A stretch of DNA of 14,039 bases from SIAF01 sp046152955. Its GTDB lineage: Bacteria; Planctomycetota; Planctomycetia; Planctomycetales; Planctomycetaceae. The stretch covers positions 1 to 14,039 of the forward strand of contig JBJXGA010000149.1 of the NCBI GenBank assembly GCA_046152955.1, given 5' to 3'. The position numbers were made by a program, and so were the translations under genes. The notes under the pieces were generated by a model. The model saw only the letters and a list, made by a program, of their open reading frames with translations. It had not been told where the DNA came from and searched no databases. This document shows positions 6,184 through 14,039 of this stretch, one piece after another; position 1 is the stretch's first letter, and the number at the start of each line of letters is the position of its first letter.

Positions 6184-6763
6184 TTTTGCCTCGCCTGCCG
6201 CAGAAACATCGCCGTTGTCCCTGAATTCCGAGTCTGACCGGTGTCTGAACGCAAGTGTATGCCAAGCCGCGCGTCGCGGGCCAGCGAAATACCGCAGAAT
6301 TCGCCGTCAGGCCGCCGGTCGCTCACCGTCGGGGGAAAACTCCCGATCCAATCCACCGACATTCACGGGATTGGCTCGACTCTGGGGGGGGACTGGGGCC
6401 GAACGGTATCACAATCTTCCCGTCCATTGGGTTCACTGAATGTGATCAATCTGGCTCGGATCCATTCAATCAGTGTGCCGGAAGTGTGCCGGTCTGGAGT
6501 CGGCCGCACGACCCTCCTGACCGGGATTTTCGGCGCGCCGGGGGTGGCCAACGGGACGGATGCTCCGGAATTGCGGATTTCCCCGGTTCTTCCGATCAAA
6601 GAAAATCGACTCGGCAATGCAGATTCTTCTTGTAATCTGCGGCTGGCCGATTGTAGAATCTATGATTGTCTGTGGTAGAGGCATCAATCTGATGCCGCCG
6701 GATGGTCGATCAACCACCGGTTCGTTCTCGCTGCTGCTCCTCAGTTCTGAAGGGAGTTGTGAC
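6184..6763. other. 580-bp intergenic region
   Basis: This stretch separates two divergent genes. Open frames here have no recognisable protein content or ribosome sites. Visible items are a run of eight G near 6384-6391, a 7-bp perfect hairpin (GCAGATT with AATCTGC, about 6619-6640) and a candidate promoter just downstream of it. Otherwise I see nothing. Confidence 0.5.
6630..6659 (+). promoter_or_regulatory. Candidate promoter of the VWA-protein gene
   Basis: TTGTAA (6630-6635) and TAGAAT (6654-6659) are spaced 18 bp apart, giving 4 of 6 and 5 of 6 matches to the sigma70 consensus. The site is about 105 bp upstream of the start codon at 6764. Confidence 0.4.
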
Positions 6764-9226
6764 ATGCAACTTCGGCATGGGCGTGGTCTTCAATGGGGCC
6801 TGGTACTGGTTCTGGGCGCAATTGGCATGGGGAGCGTGGTCGGGGACACCCGTCCGGCGACCCGGCCTGGTGCAGGAGAACTCGTCTGTTTTGCTCCGGC
6901 GGGAGGAGAAACGGTCTTCGCCTTGTCGTTGCGGTCCCCGCGACCTCTGGCGCAGACGCCGCACGATCATCTGCTGCTGGTGGATACCTCCGCCAGTCAG
7001 ACGGGGCGACACCGGGAGCAGATGCTGGCGGTCCTGGACGCTTGTCTGGCTGCTCTCCCCGCGGGAGATCGGGTCCAGCTCGTGGCAGTCGATGTGCAGG
7101 TCAAGCCGTTGCACGAGGGATTCGATCACGCCAATTCGGCGACGGTCCGTGCGGCTCGCGAACAACTGGAACGCCGCGTTCCGCTGGGGGCGACGAAATT
7201 GCTGCCAGCGCTGTACGCGGCCGCAGAGTTGATGACGACCGAGCGGGACAAGTCGCTGGTGTACTTCGGCGATGGGATGAGCACTGGCGGATTGATTTCC
7301 ACCGCCGCGATGCAGCAGGCGGTGACGGAACTGCGCGACCGGCAGATTGCCGTCCACAGTTTCTGCGTCGGACCGCGGATGGACGTGCAGGTGCTGGGAG
7401 TTCTGGCGGTCCATACGGGGGGAGTGGTGGTGCTGGACGACAGCAACCTGACGGCGCGCGACGCCGGACAAAAGCTGGCGATCGCCGCCGGCTCGGAAGT
7501 GTGCTATGCCGATGAGGTGCAGGTTGATCCGTCCGTGGATCGGCTGTATCCCCTGATCACTCCGCCGCTGCGTTCCGATCGCGACACGATTCTGATCGGT
7601 CAGGGGAGCCTGCCGGAAAATCTGCAAGTGGCCATTCGCGAAGGAGAGGAACTGGCGGAGTTTTCGGTCCGGACGAGCGCCAGTCAACCCGATCAGGCGT
7701 TTCTGCTGGGGTTGTTGGCTTCCGCCGAACAGTCGGGCGGATTGGCGATTCCCGTGGCCGGGAGCGAGTTATTGAGCCTGGCCCGCCAGGATCACGAAAT
7801 GCAATTGGACCAACTGGTGGTCGCCGGAAATCGGGCGATTGCGCAGCGCGACGTAAAGCAGGCGGAGGAGATCGCCTCGACGATTCGCCGCCTGGATCCG
7901 TCGAACGTGGAAGGGGAGACGCTCCTGGCAGCGGCTCAGGCGTCTCGCCAAGGGGCCTTCCGACAGGTGCAATTCTCCGAGGAGGTTGGTGACGACACGG
8001 AAGCGTCTGACGAAGGATCGGTCAATGACGCCGATGTCACTCGCCAGTTTGAAGAATTGAAGCAAGTTCGGACCGAGCGCCTGACTCGGGAAGTGAACCA
8101 AACGATCGAAGCGGCTCGGAAACTGGCGGCAACCGATGCCGACACGTCGATGGGCGGCCTGAAACGGATTTTGAATGCGGTCAATTCGTCGACCGACATC
8201 GATCCGGTCAGTCGCGAGGGGTTGCGACGGCGGATTCAGAACGCGCTGGATCAAATCGCCGTGCGGCAGCAAAAGCGGGATTTGGAGCGGTTGAATCAAC
8301 AGGAGCGGGTCTCGGCGGCGCAATCGCGCCGGCTGGCGACCGATGAATTGCAGAATCGGGAAGAGAAACTGGAGCAGTTGATCGACAAAGTTCGGTCACT
8401 GCTGTCAGAAGGATTCACCGGGAATGAAGCGGCGTTTGAGCAGGCGGAAGCGGTGGCTCGTGCCGCCTGGGAATTGGCCCCCTATCACGGAGTGACTGCT
8501 GCGGCCATATTCGATACCGAGGCGGCCGGACAGCTCGATAAGATGAACCGGCTCCGCTATTTGAAGTCGGACAAGTTTCTGGAAGCGATGTACCAGGTGG
8601 AACGAGCGCACATTCCGTTCCCGGACGAGCCGCCGGTGTTGTGGCCCGCCCCGGAGGTTTGGCAGGCGCTGACCAATAGCCGTCGTAAATGGAGCTCGGT
8701 GGACCTGATGCGGTACAACAGGGCGGAGGAAAAAATCCGCGAATCGCTGAAAAAGCCGACGGAAGTCAACTTCCAGGAAACTTCGCTGGAAGATGCGGTC
8801 ACCTACCTCAAGGAATACCACAACATCAACATCTGGTTGGACAAGCAAACGCTGATCGACGAGGGGATTTCGCTGGACAGCCCGGTGACACTGGCGTTGG
8901 CGGGGGTGTCGTTCCGCAGCACGCTCAAGCTGCTGTTGCAGCCTTTGCAGTTGACCTACGTCATCGAAGACGAAGTCATGAAGATCACCACAACCGCTCG
9001 CGCCGGCGAACGACTGAGCACCCGCGTCTACCCGGTCGGCGATCTGGTCATCCCGGTGCAGGTGCCCGGTGGCGGGGGGGGTGGTGGCATGGGCGGTGGC
9101 GGCGGCATGATGGGTGGTGGTGGCGGCGGCGGCATGATGGGTGGTGGTGGCGGCGGCGGTATGATGGGTGGTGGCGGCATGGGGATGATGAACGTCGGCC
9201 TGCAGCCTGCCCATCGTCCGCGTTAG
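6764..9226 (+). CDS. Exported VWA-domain protein with coiled coil, secretin-type short domain and Gly/Met-rich tail
   Basis: This is an 820-residue protein. ATG 6764 is preceded by the ribosome site GAAGGGAG, and a signal peptide covers residues about 1-27, so the long upstream extension of the frame is not used. A VWA domain spans about 68-235, with MIDAS residues D74, S76 and S78 (DTSAS) and GDGMST further on. Residues about 425-550 are charged, heptad-like and probably coiled coil. Residues about 668-743 (VNFQETSLEDAVTYLKEY through YVIEDEVMKITT) resemble the short domain found in secretin and TonB-receptor N-termini, here repeated in many planctomycete exported proteins. Residues about 768-812 are almost only Gly and Met. 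The protein likely acts in the periplasm or cell envelope, with the VWA domain binding a partner through a metal ion; the partner is unknown. It forms a one-gene unit ended by the hairpin terminator at 9250. Confidence 0.85.
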   Translation: MQLRHGRGLQWGLVLVLGAIGMGSVVGDTRPATRPGAGELVCFAPAGGETVFALSLRSPRPLAQTPHDHLLLVDTSASQTGRHREQMLAVLDACLAALPAGDRVQLVAVDVQVKPLHEGFDHANSATVRAAREQLERRVPLGATKLLPALYAAAELMTTERDKSLVYFGDGMSTGGLISTAAMQQAVTELRDRQIAVHSFCVGPRMDVQVLGVLAVHTGGVVVLDDSNLTARDAGQKLAIAAGSEVCYADEVQVDPSVDRLYPLITPPLRSDRDTILIGQGSLPENLQVAIREGEELAEFSVRTSASQPDQAFLLGLLASAEQSGGLAIPVAGSELLSLARQDHEMQLDQLVVAGNRAIAQRDVKQAEEIASTIRRLDPSNVEGETLLAAAQASRQGAFRQVQFSEEVGDDTEASDEGSVNDADVTRQFEELKQVRTERLTREVNQTIEAARKLAATDADTSMGGLKRILNAVNSSTDIDPVSREGLRRRIQNALDQIAVRQQKRDLERLNQQERVSAAQSRRLATDELQNREEKLEQLIDKVRSLLSEGFTGNEAAFEQAEAVARAAWELAPYHGVTAAAIFDTEAAGQLDKMNRLRYLKSDKFLEAMYQVERAHIPFPDEPPVLWPAPEVWQALTNSRRKWSSVDLMRYNRAEEKIRESLKKPTEVNFQETSLEDAVTYLKEYHNINIWLDKQTLIDEGISLDSPVTLALAGVSFRSTLKLLLQPLQLTYVIEDEVMKITTTARAGERLSTRVYPVGDLVIPVQVPGGGGGGGMGGGGGMMGGGGGGGMMGGGGGGGMMGGGGMGMMNVGLQPAHRPR
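9104..9178 (+). repeat. 27-bp in-frame tandem repeat (Gly/Met tail)
   Basis: A 27-bp unit encoding GMMGGGGGG occurs at 9104-9130 and 9131-9157 without mismatch, and a partial third copy begins at 9158 with a synonymous change. It lies near the 3' end of the VWA gene and keeps the frame, so copy number could vary by slippage without breaking the protein. Confidence 0.85.
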
Positions 9227-9249
9227 TTCCGCGTTTCTGGCGACTTTCG

Positions 9250-9289
9250 ACGCCGAGAGGGTTTTCCTCTCGGCGTTGTTTGTTCTTTG
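9250..9289 (+). terminator. Rho-independent terminator after the VWA gene
   Basis: CGCCGAGAGG (9251-9260) pairs perfectly with CCTCTCGGCG (9266-9275) around a 5-nt loop, extended by one A-T pair. The T-rich tract TTGTTTGTTCTTTG follows. It starts 24 bp after the VWA stop codon. Confidence 0.8.
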
Positions 9290-9438
9290 TAGTTCCGGTT
9301 GTTTTCGACAGGGTGACCCGATACGCTACAGGACGCACCGGAACGGCAATTCTGTACCCCCTGTCGTCCGCCCCCCTGAGTTACGGAATTGGGACGCCAG
9401 ATAACGGTGGACTTGGAAGTCTTTGCAGGAGTTCTGTC

Positions 9439-10812
9439 ATGCAGACTCGTCGTGAGTGGCTCCGGATCGGCGGATTGAGCGCGTGCGGGCTGACGCTTCC
9501 CGAGCTGTTCCGTCTCCGCACGCTCACCGCGGCCTCTTCTGCGGCAGCCCGTCACCAGGGAAATTCCTGCGTCTTTCTATTCCTGTTCGGCGGCCCCAGC
9601 CACATCGATCTGTGGGATATGAAACCGGAGGCGCCGGCAGAGATTCGAGGGGAATTTCAGCCGGTTTCCACCGTGGTTCCGGAGATCAACGTGTGCGAGC
9701 ATTTGCCACGTTTTGCCCAGATGCTGGACAAAGTGTGCCTGCTGCGGTCGATGACGCACCGCATGAACGTGCATGGGCCGGCATGCAGCGAGATTTTCAG
9801 CGGGCGTCCCTACTTTGGTCCGCCGGTGACCGACCAGGCGCGCCCCGAAGATTGGCCCAGTTTGAGCGCCCTCACCATGCGCTACGGCAGTTCGCCCATC
9901 GGGCTGCCGGCGTCGGTCGTGTTGCCCTGGTATTTGCAGTTTCCCGGTCAGTCGCTCCGGATCGCCGGACAGAGCGGGGGACGGATGGGCGAGCAATACA
10001 ACGCCATGCTGCTCGAGGCGGATGGGGGCGCGTTTCGGCTGGGGGGACTGGAGCTGTTTGACGACGCGCCGCTGCCGCGCGTGCGGCTGCGCAGGGATCT
10101 ATTGCGCCAAATTGAGTCGCACGGCGCGCCACCCGCCTCGGCGGCGGTGACGAGCCACCTGCGGCAAGCGGAACAGGCGTGGAGTCTTTTGGAAAATCGG
10201 GTCCACACCGTGCTGGATCTGGATCGCGAGAGTCCCGCCACGCGGGAGCGTTATGGTTCCAGCGCGATCGGCCAGAGCCTCTTGATGGCGCGGCGACTGG
10301 TGGAGGCGGGTCTTCCCCTGGTGACGGTCAATTGGGAGGACGAAACGAAAATCGACGGGGTCAACACCTGTTGGGACACGCATCAGGAGAACTTCAAAAA
10401 GCTCAAGACGCTGCTGTGCCCGATCTTCGATCAGGTCTTTCCCGCGTTCATCAATGACCTTGCGGAACGGGGCTTGTTGGAAACGACGCTGGTGGTGGCG
10501 GTGGGTGAATTCGGTCGGACGCCGAAACTGGGGCAGTTCACGCAGAGCGCCAATACCAAACCCGGAGGACGCGATCATTGGCCGCATGCGTTCACCGCCC
10601 TGGTGGCCGGTGGTGGAGTGCGCGGCGGGCAAACGTATGGATCGACCACTCCCACAGGAGGGTATGTGGCGACGCAACCGGTCACTCCCGCGGACCTGAC
10701 GGCGACGATTCTGCATCACCTGGGAATCGATCACACGCTGGAATACGAAGACGCTTTCCAGCGCAACCGCCAGCGGCTATCGGAAGGGGAACCGGTCACC
10801 GACCTGGGGTGA
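9439..10812 (+). CDS. DUF1501 family protein, twin-arginine exported
   Basis: This is a 457-residue protein of the DUF1501 family (PF07394), abundant in planctomycetes and distantly related to alkaline-phosphatase/sulfatase-like enzymes. The start at ATG 9439 has an AGGAG ribosome site 8 bp upstream and yields a short twin-arginine-like leader (TRREWLRIGG, residues 3-12). Family motifs are GGPSHIDLWDMKP (51-63), GEFGRTPK (356-363) and GRDHWPHAF (377 on), whose Asp and His residues are candidate metal ligands. Full length is typical. Substrate is unknown; in many genomes the partner is a DUF1549/DUF1553 cytochrome-like protein, but none is encoded here. The serine hydrolase gene follows 64 bp downstream on the same strand and may be co-transcribed. 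The upstream gap of 212 bp holds the terminator of the previous gene and no clear promoter. Confidence 0.9.
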   Translation: MQTRREWLRIGGLSACGLTLPELFRLRTLTAASSAAARHQGNSCVFLFLFGGPSHIDLWDMKPEAPAEIRGEFQPVSTVVPEINVCEHLPRFAQMLDKVCLLRSMTHRMNVHGPACSEIFSGRPYFGPPVTDQARPEDWPSLSALTMRYGSSPIGLPASVVLPWYLQFPGQSLRIAGQSGGRMGEQYNAMLLEADGGAFRLGGLELFDDAPLPRVRLRRDLLRQIESHGAPPASAAVTSHLRQAEQAWSLLENRVHTVLDLDRESPATRERYGSSAIGQSLLMARRLVEAGLPLVTVNWEDETKIDGVNTCWDTHQENFKKLKTLLCPIFDQVFPAFINDLAERGLLETTLVVAVGEFGRTPKLGQFTQSANTKPGGRDHWPHAFTALVAGGGVRGGQTYGSTTPTGGYVATQPVTPADLTATILHHLGIDHTLEYEDAFQRNRQRLSEGEPVTDLG

Positions 10813-10876
10813 CTTCTCGCCCACTGTCGCCACAGGGGGCAATGGATCGACCATGTGACGACACTCGAATGACATT

Positions 10877-12277
10877 ATGCCCGCCCCGGTGATTGAGCGA
10901 CTGACTGACGAATTGAACGAACGCCTCCGCGCGGTGCAGGAGCGGGAGCGATTGCCGGGTTTGGCGGTGGGCATCGTCGACGACCAGAACCTGGTCTGGA
11001 CGGGGAATGTGGGGTTTGCCGACCTGGAGGGGGGGCGGCCTCCTGATTGCAATTCGCTGTACCGCGTCGCCTCGATCACCAAAACTCTGACCGCCACGGC
11101 GATCGTCCAATTGCGGGACGAGGGAAAATTGGATTTGGATGATCCGCTCCGGCGGCATCTTCCGGAATTCGCGCAGGCCCAGGCTCGCGTCGGCACGGTC
11201 GACCAGGTAACGCTGCGGCGCTTGATGACGCACCATTCGGGACTGGTCACCGAAGCCCCTTTGCCGGGGTGGGACGCCCAGGAATTCGGCACGCGGGAAG
11301 CGCTGCTGGCGGCGCTTCCCGCGATCGAAGTGGTGATCCCCGCCGACAGCGCGTTCAAATACTCGAATCTGGCGTTCGCGCTCTTGGGGGAAGTGGTGTC
11401 GCGCATCTCCGGGATGCCGTTCGAACGGTATCTGCAGACCGCTCTGTTGGATCCGCTGGCGATGTCTTCCAGCGTTTGGGAACTGTCGGATGAGCCGCGC
11501 CATCGCCTGGCGCGCGGCTACTATCCGCTGCGTTCCGGACATGGATTTGAGCCGGCCCCTTACGTGCGGCTCAATGGGATGGCCCCCTGCGGTCAGCTCC
11601 ATTCGAGCGTCACCGACCTGGCACGGTGGATCTCGCTGCAATTTTGCGGGGGGGATTCACCACGCGGCGGCCGCCAGGTTTTGTCCGGTTCGTCCCTCAA
11701 TGAAATGCATCGTCCCGTCCTGCTCGAAGCGGATTGGTCGATCGGTTATTGCCTGGGGTGGCGGGCGATTCGGGCCGGAGATCGGGTCTATCACGGGCAC
11801 GGCGGGGGCCTGCACGGCTATGCCTCGCAGATTCAGTTTTCGCTCCCGCACAAGCTGGGAGTGATCTGCCTGGCCAATGTCTGGCCCCATCCGGGACTGC
11901 AAGGGGCCGCGACGGAGATCGCCGAGATGCTGATCAAGGGGGGATGGAAGGGGGCTGTGGAACGACCGCGATCGGCGGCCTCTTCGACACCGCCGGAATG
12001 GGACGCGCTGTGCGGGCTGTACGAAGCGGCCCCCGGCATCGTGGCGAATGTCGTGGTCCGGCATGGGGCGCTGCGACTGGAACCCTCTCGACTGGGGAGC
12101 TATCTGTTGCATGCGCCGGCGCGACTCGATGCCGGCACATCGCCAGACGCCTTCATCGTCCGTGGGGGACGCGCCTCGGGCGAGACGGCCGAGTTCCGTC
12201 GCGGGCCGGATGGAATCGGTGCGCAAATCGCTCTGGCTGGATTTGTCTACCGGCGACTGGCGACCACTGACGCCTGA
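10877..12277 (+). CDS. Serine hydrolase, beta-lactamase class C / penicillin-binding-protein-like
   Basis: This is a 466-residue protein of the beta-lactamase/serine hydrolase family (PF00144). The catalytic motif SITK has nucleophile S66 and K69. YSN at 162-164 supplies the Tyr, and HGHGGG at 306-311 stands where the KTG/HxG motif lies. The final 90 residues form a separate small beta domain, as in many esterase-type members. No signal peptide is visible: the protein starts directly with an amphipathic helix (PAPVIERLTDELNERL). It is therefore probably a cytoplasmic esterase or D-aminopeptidase rather than a secreted beta-lactamase. Start at ATG 10877 is the first of the frame; no strong ribosome site is seen. 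Its end is 30 bp from the end of the convergent DUF1501 gene. Confidence 0.87.
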   Translation: MPAPVIERLTDELNERLRAVQERERLPGLAVGIVDDQNLVWTGNVGFADLEGGRPPDCNSLYRVASITKTLTATAIVQLRDEGKLDLDDPLRRHLPEFAQAQARVGTVDQVTLRRLMTHHSGLVTEAPLPGWDAQEFGTREALLAALPAIEVVIPADSAFKYSNLAFALLGEVVSRISGMPFERYLQTALLDPLAMSSSVWELSDEPRHRLARGYYPLRSGHGFEPAPYVRLNGMAPCGQLHSSVTDLARWISLQFCGGDSPRGGRQVLSGSSLNEMHRPVLLEADWSIGYCLGWRAIRAGDRVYHGHGGGLHGYASQIQFSLPHKLGVICLANVWPHPGLQGAATEIAEMLIKGGWKGAVERPRSAASSTPPEWDALCGLYEAAPGIVANVVVRHGALRLEPSRLGSYLLHAPARLDAGTSPDAFIVRGGRASGETAEFRRGPDGIGAQIALAGFVYRRLATTDA

Positions 12278-12307
12278 GCATGTTACGTGAAATCGGCCGC
12301 ACGAAGG

Positions 12308-13732
12308 CTACAACAGAATCTCATTGATCGGCGTCCCAGGACAAATTCCGATCGGACGATTCTGGCTGTCGTGGACAACCGTTTCCGGCGCGATCCCCAG
12401 GCAATGATAGACGGTCGCGAGCAGGTCGACCGGCGCCGTGGGGTTGGCCGCCGGGTATGCGGCATGCCGATCGGAGGCGCCATGCACAACGCCCCCCCGG
12501 ATCCCTCCTCCGGCCAGGACGGAGGTGAAGCAATTCGGCCAATGATCCCGACCATCCTTCCCCGCCCCGGCGTCGCTGTTGCGCTGGCCGATTTTGGGAG
12601 TCCTGCCGAATTCACCCGTCCAGATGACGACCGTTTCGTCGAGCAGGCCCCGCTCGTCGAGGTCGTCCAGCAGCGTCGAAAACGCCAGGTCCGCGGGGGG
12701 CATCAATCGATCTTTGAGGTCGATGAAGTTTTTGCTGTGCGTATCCCAATAGACGCTGACGTTCTTGATGCCGTCGTTGGGCCAGAAGACGGTGACCAGG
12801 GGCACCCCCCGTTCGATCAGCCGCCGCGCCTGCAACACCGATTGCCCATGCGGATTGTCGCCGTACCGTTTTCGCATGGACTCCGGCTCGGCGGCCAGAT
12901 CAAACGCCCCTTTGCCAATCGCCGAGTGGACCAGATCGAACGAGCGCTGGTAGTTGCGGTCCATGGCCGCCAGACTCGGACTTTCCACGTGCGACCGGAG
13001 TTGATGGTCGATCTGCCGTAACAAGGCCTGGCGGTCGTCCAGCCGACGAATTGAGATTTCCGGGGGTGGGTCGAATTCCCCGACGCGGTAGTCGGCAGCA
13101 TGCGGGTTGGCGTCGATCGTCAGCGGATCGTAGACCTGCCCCAGCCAGCCGGCGAATTGGCCGCGACTCTCCTCGACGAAGCGTGGGACGTCACCAGGAA
13201 GCTTGGGGCGCATGGAGACGAAGGGTGGCAACGGATCCGTCCCGCGCCCCAGCCGGGCCAGGACGGAACCGATGTGCGGCCAATCGGTGTATTTCGTTCC
13301 CCCAGGAAGCGGAGGCATGCCGGTCAGGAGGAAATGGGTGGCGACCGTGTGATCGACGTTGTTGTGCGTCATCGACCGGATGATGGCCAGTTTGTCCGTC
13401 CGCCGCGCCAACAGCGGGAAGTGCTCGCAGATCTCAATTCCGGGCGTCTGCGTCGCAATCGGTTGAAACGGTCCCCGGACTTCCGCCGGGGCGGCTGGTT
13501 TGAGATCCCAGGTATCCTGCTGCGCTGGGCCTCCCCACATGAACAGTAGAATGCAGGCCTTGGCGCGGCCAAAACTTCCCGCCGGAAGCGGCAAGGCGGG
13601 TGCGCCATTGGCCAGCGACTGTCCGGCCAACAGTTGGGGCAGGCCCAGTCCCAGCAGGCTCAAGCTGCCAGCGCGCAGCACGTCGCGCCGGCCAGCCCTC
13701 CGGAGCTGATGAAAGTTGTGGCAGGAAGTCAT
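12308..13732 (-). CDS. DUF1501 family protein, second copy, twin-arginine exported
   Basis: This is a 474-residue DUF1501 protein (PF07394). The leader has RR at 15-16 within AGRRDVLRAGSLSLLGLGL, a twin-arginine-type signal. GGPAQQDTWDLKP (67-79) replaces the GGPSHIDLWDMKP of the other copy, so the SHID residues read AQQD. GEFGRTPKIG and GRDHWPNCF are kept. It is clearly diverged from the DUF1501 protein at 9439, so they are old paralogues and not a recent duplication. ATG at 13730-13732 is used because it leads straight into the signal; no strong ribosome site is seen. It converges with the serine hydrolase gene. The upstream 200 bp hold two REP-like elements and the intron end. Confidence 0.9.
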   Translation of the reverse strand: MTSCHNFHQLRRAGRRDVLRAGSLSLLGLGLPQLLAGQSLANGAPALPLPAGSFGRAKACILLFMWGGPAQQDTWDLKPAAPAEVRGPFQPIATQTPGIEICEHFPLLARRTDKLAIIRSMTHNNVDHTVATHFLLTGMPPLPGGTKYTDWPHIGSVLARLGRGTDPLPPFVSMRPKLPGDVPRFVEESRGQFAGWLGQVYDPLTIDANPHAADYRVGEFDPPPEISIRRLDDRQALLRQIDHQLRSHVESPSLAAMDRNYQRSFDLVHSAIGKGAFDLAAEPESMRKRYGDNPHGQSVLQARRLIERGVPLVTVFWPNDGIKNVSVYWDTHSKNFIDLKDRLMPPADLAFSTLLDDLDERGLLDETVVIWTGEFGRTPKIGQRNSDAGAGKDGRDHWPNCFTSVLAGGGIRGGVVHGASDRHAAYPAANPTAPVDLLATVYHCLGIAPETVVHDSQNRPIGICPGTPINEILL

Positions 13733-13802
13733 GTTGATTTCGATTTCGCGGTGGGCGACTCGGTCCGGTCAGTTGTTCACAAATCTCGATGCGGCTCGCC
13801 CG

Positions 13803-13823
13803 TGGCGGACGCTGCCAGCTTCC
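13803..13823 (-). repeat. REP-like element, copy 1
   Basis: Read on the minus strand, this 21-bp element matches 13918-13938 (plus strand) at 19 of 21 positions. Its core is GCTGGCAGCGTCC and it continues as CGGGCGAGCC, which the plus copy lacks because the intron starts there. Confidence 0.55.
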
Positions 13824-13915
13824 GGTATCACTGATGGAGCGTCGCTCGTGAATAGCAAGCCTTGGAAGATTGTACCTTGGTGACTGACCGAGTGGAACCT
13901 GGGTGCATGCCGCAC

Positions 13916-13936
13916 GTGGACGCTGGCAGCGTCCAC
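13916..13936. repeat. Perfect 10-bp palindrome, REP-like copy 2, at intron boundary
   Basis: GTGGACGCTG (13916-13925) and CAGCGTCCAC (13927-13936) are exact complements around a single G. Two bases later the intron-like GTGCG begins. In RNA this would form a strong stem. Confidence 0.8.
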
Positions 13937-13938
13937 CA

Positions 13939-14039
13939 GTGCGTTTGCAAGTTTGTTGAATCGGCGAGGTGCAAGTCCTCGTCAGGAGGTTCTGGTTTGA
14001 TCCTGTAGCCGACCGTGACTGCGTCGCCGTGAGGCGGGG
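13939..14039 (+). mobile_element. 5' end of a group II intron (runs off window)
   Basis: The segment opens with GTGCG, the group II intron 5' consensus (GTGYG). A small stem CGAGG-TGCAAGT-CCTCG follows (13965-13981). Then comes a tract reading GTAGCCGACCGTGACTGCG and GTGAGGCGGGG. Together these resemble domain I of bacterial group II introns, and the GAGGTGCAAGTCCTC stem is a hallmark of their 5' ends. The ribozyme remainder and any reverse transcriptase/maturase would lie beyond 14039. The call rests on recalled motif similarity. The position directly behind a hairpin recalls class C introns, which insert after terminator-like stems. Confidence 0.6.

Larger units (their letters stand above)
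13733..13938. other. Intergenic leader of the DUF1501 gene with REP-like elements
   Basis: No gene is seen here. Two related 21-bp elements in opposite orientation are present (13803-13823 and 13918-13938). No convincing promoter for the minus-strand gene was found. Confidence 0.5.

Noticed and set aside
5146..6228. Short repeat GTCCCTGAATT on both sides of the minus-strand membrane gene, as possible target-site duplication
   Set aside because: It is only 11 bp, there are no inverted ends or transposase, and the gene shows no sign of being a mobile unit.
6384..6391. G-run as a G-quadruplex element
   Set aside because: There is a single run with only one further short G tract nearby; not enough for a supported call.
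6241..6678. Possible small gene in the gap between the zinc-ribbon membrane protein and the VWA gene
   Set aside because: Several overlapping frames exist, but none has a ribosome site, domain or plausible composition.
8689..9438. Upstream extension of the first DUF1501 frame through the VWA gene
   Set aside because: It is out of frame with the VWA protein, and a good ribosome site and twin-arginine leader place the start at 9439.

Overview
The window looks like chromosomal DNA of a planctomycete (Planctomycetota). It holds two DUF1501 proteins, a BlaR1-type M56 peptidase, a von Willebrand factor A (VWA) protein with a glycine/methionine tail, and remnants of the GxSxG esterase that is common in that phylum. 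The DNA is GC-rich and genes are loosely packed on both strands. No rRNA, tRNA or CRISPR array was seen.

Left part (1-5200). A truncated M56 peptidase gene runs off the left edge on the minus strand. Its upstream region has a perfect 20-bp inverted repeat lying on two divergent sigma70-like promoters, which looks like a BlaI/MecI-type operator. To the right is a scrambled stretch. A decayed esterase (1080-1503) and a second C-terminal esterase fragment (4843-5070) share a 94-bp direct repeat and bracket two genes. One is a 616-residue signal-peptide protein ending in a DUF998-like membrane domain. The other is a 441-residue membrane protein with two near-identical 76-residue tudor/agenet-like repeats, whose C-terminus runs in frame into a methyltransferase fragment. 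A 16-bp-period duplication sits on the start codon of that second gene. I read this part as a rearrangement hotspot.

Middle (5203-9290). A minus-strand membrane protein with a zinc-ribbon-like cysteine cluster is followed by a 580-bp gap with one candidate promoter. Then comes an exported 820-residue VWA protein with a coiled coil, a secretin-type short domain and a Gly/Met-rich tail, closed by a clear hairpin terminator.

Right part (9439-14039). A DUF1501 protein and a cytoplasmic-looking serine hydrolase lie on the plus strand, converging on a second DUF1501 protein on the minus strand. The last 100 bases look like the 5' end of a group II intron (GTGCG start), inserted directly after a perfect palindrome that belongs to a small REP-like repeat family. 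The intron body lies outside the window.

No single operon unites the window. The best leads are the palindromic operator, the broken and duplicated esterase with the genes it brackets, and the intron/REP junction.
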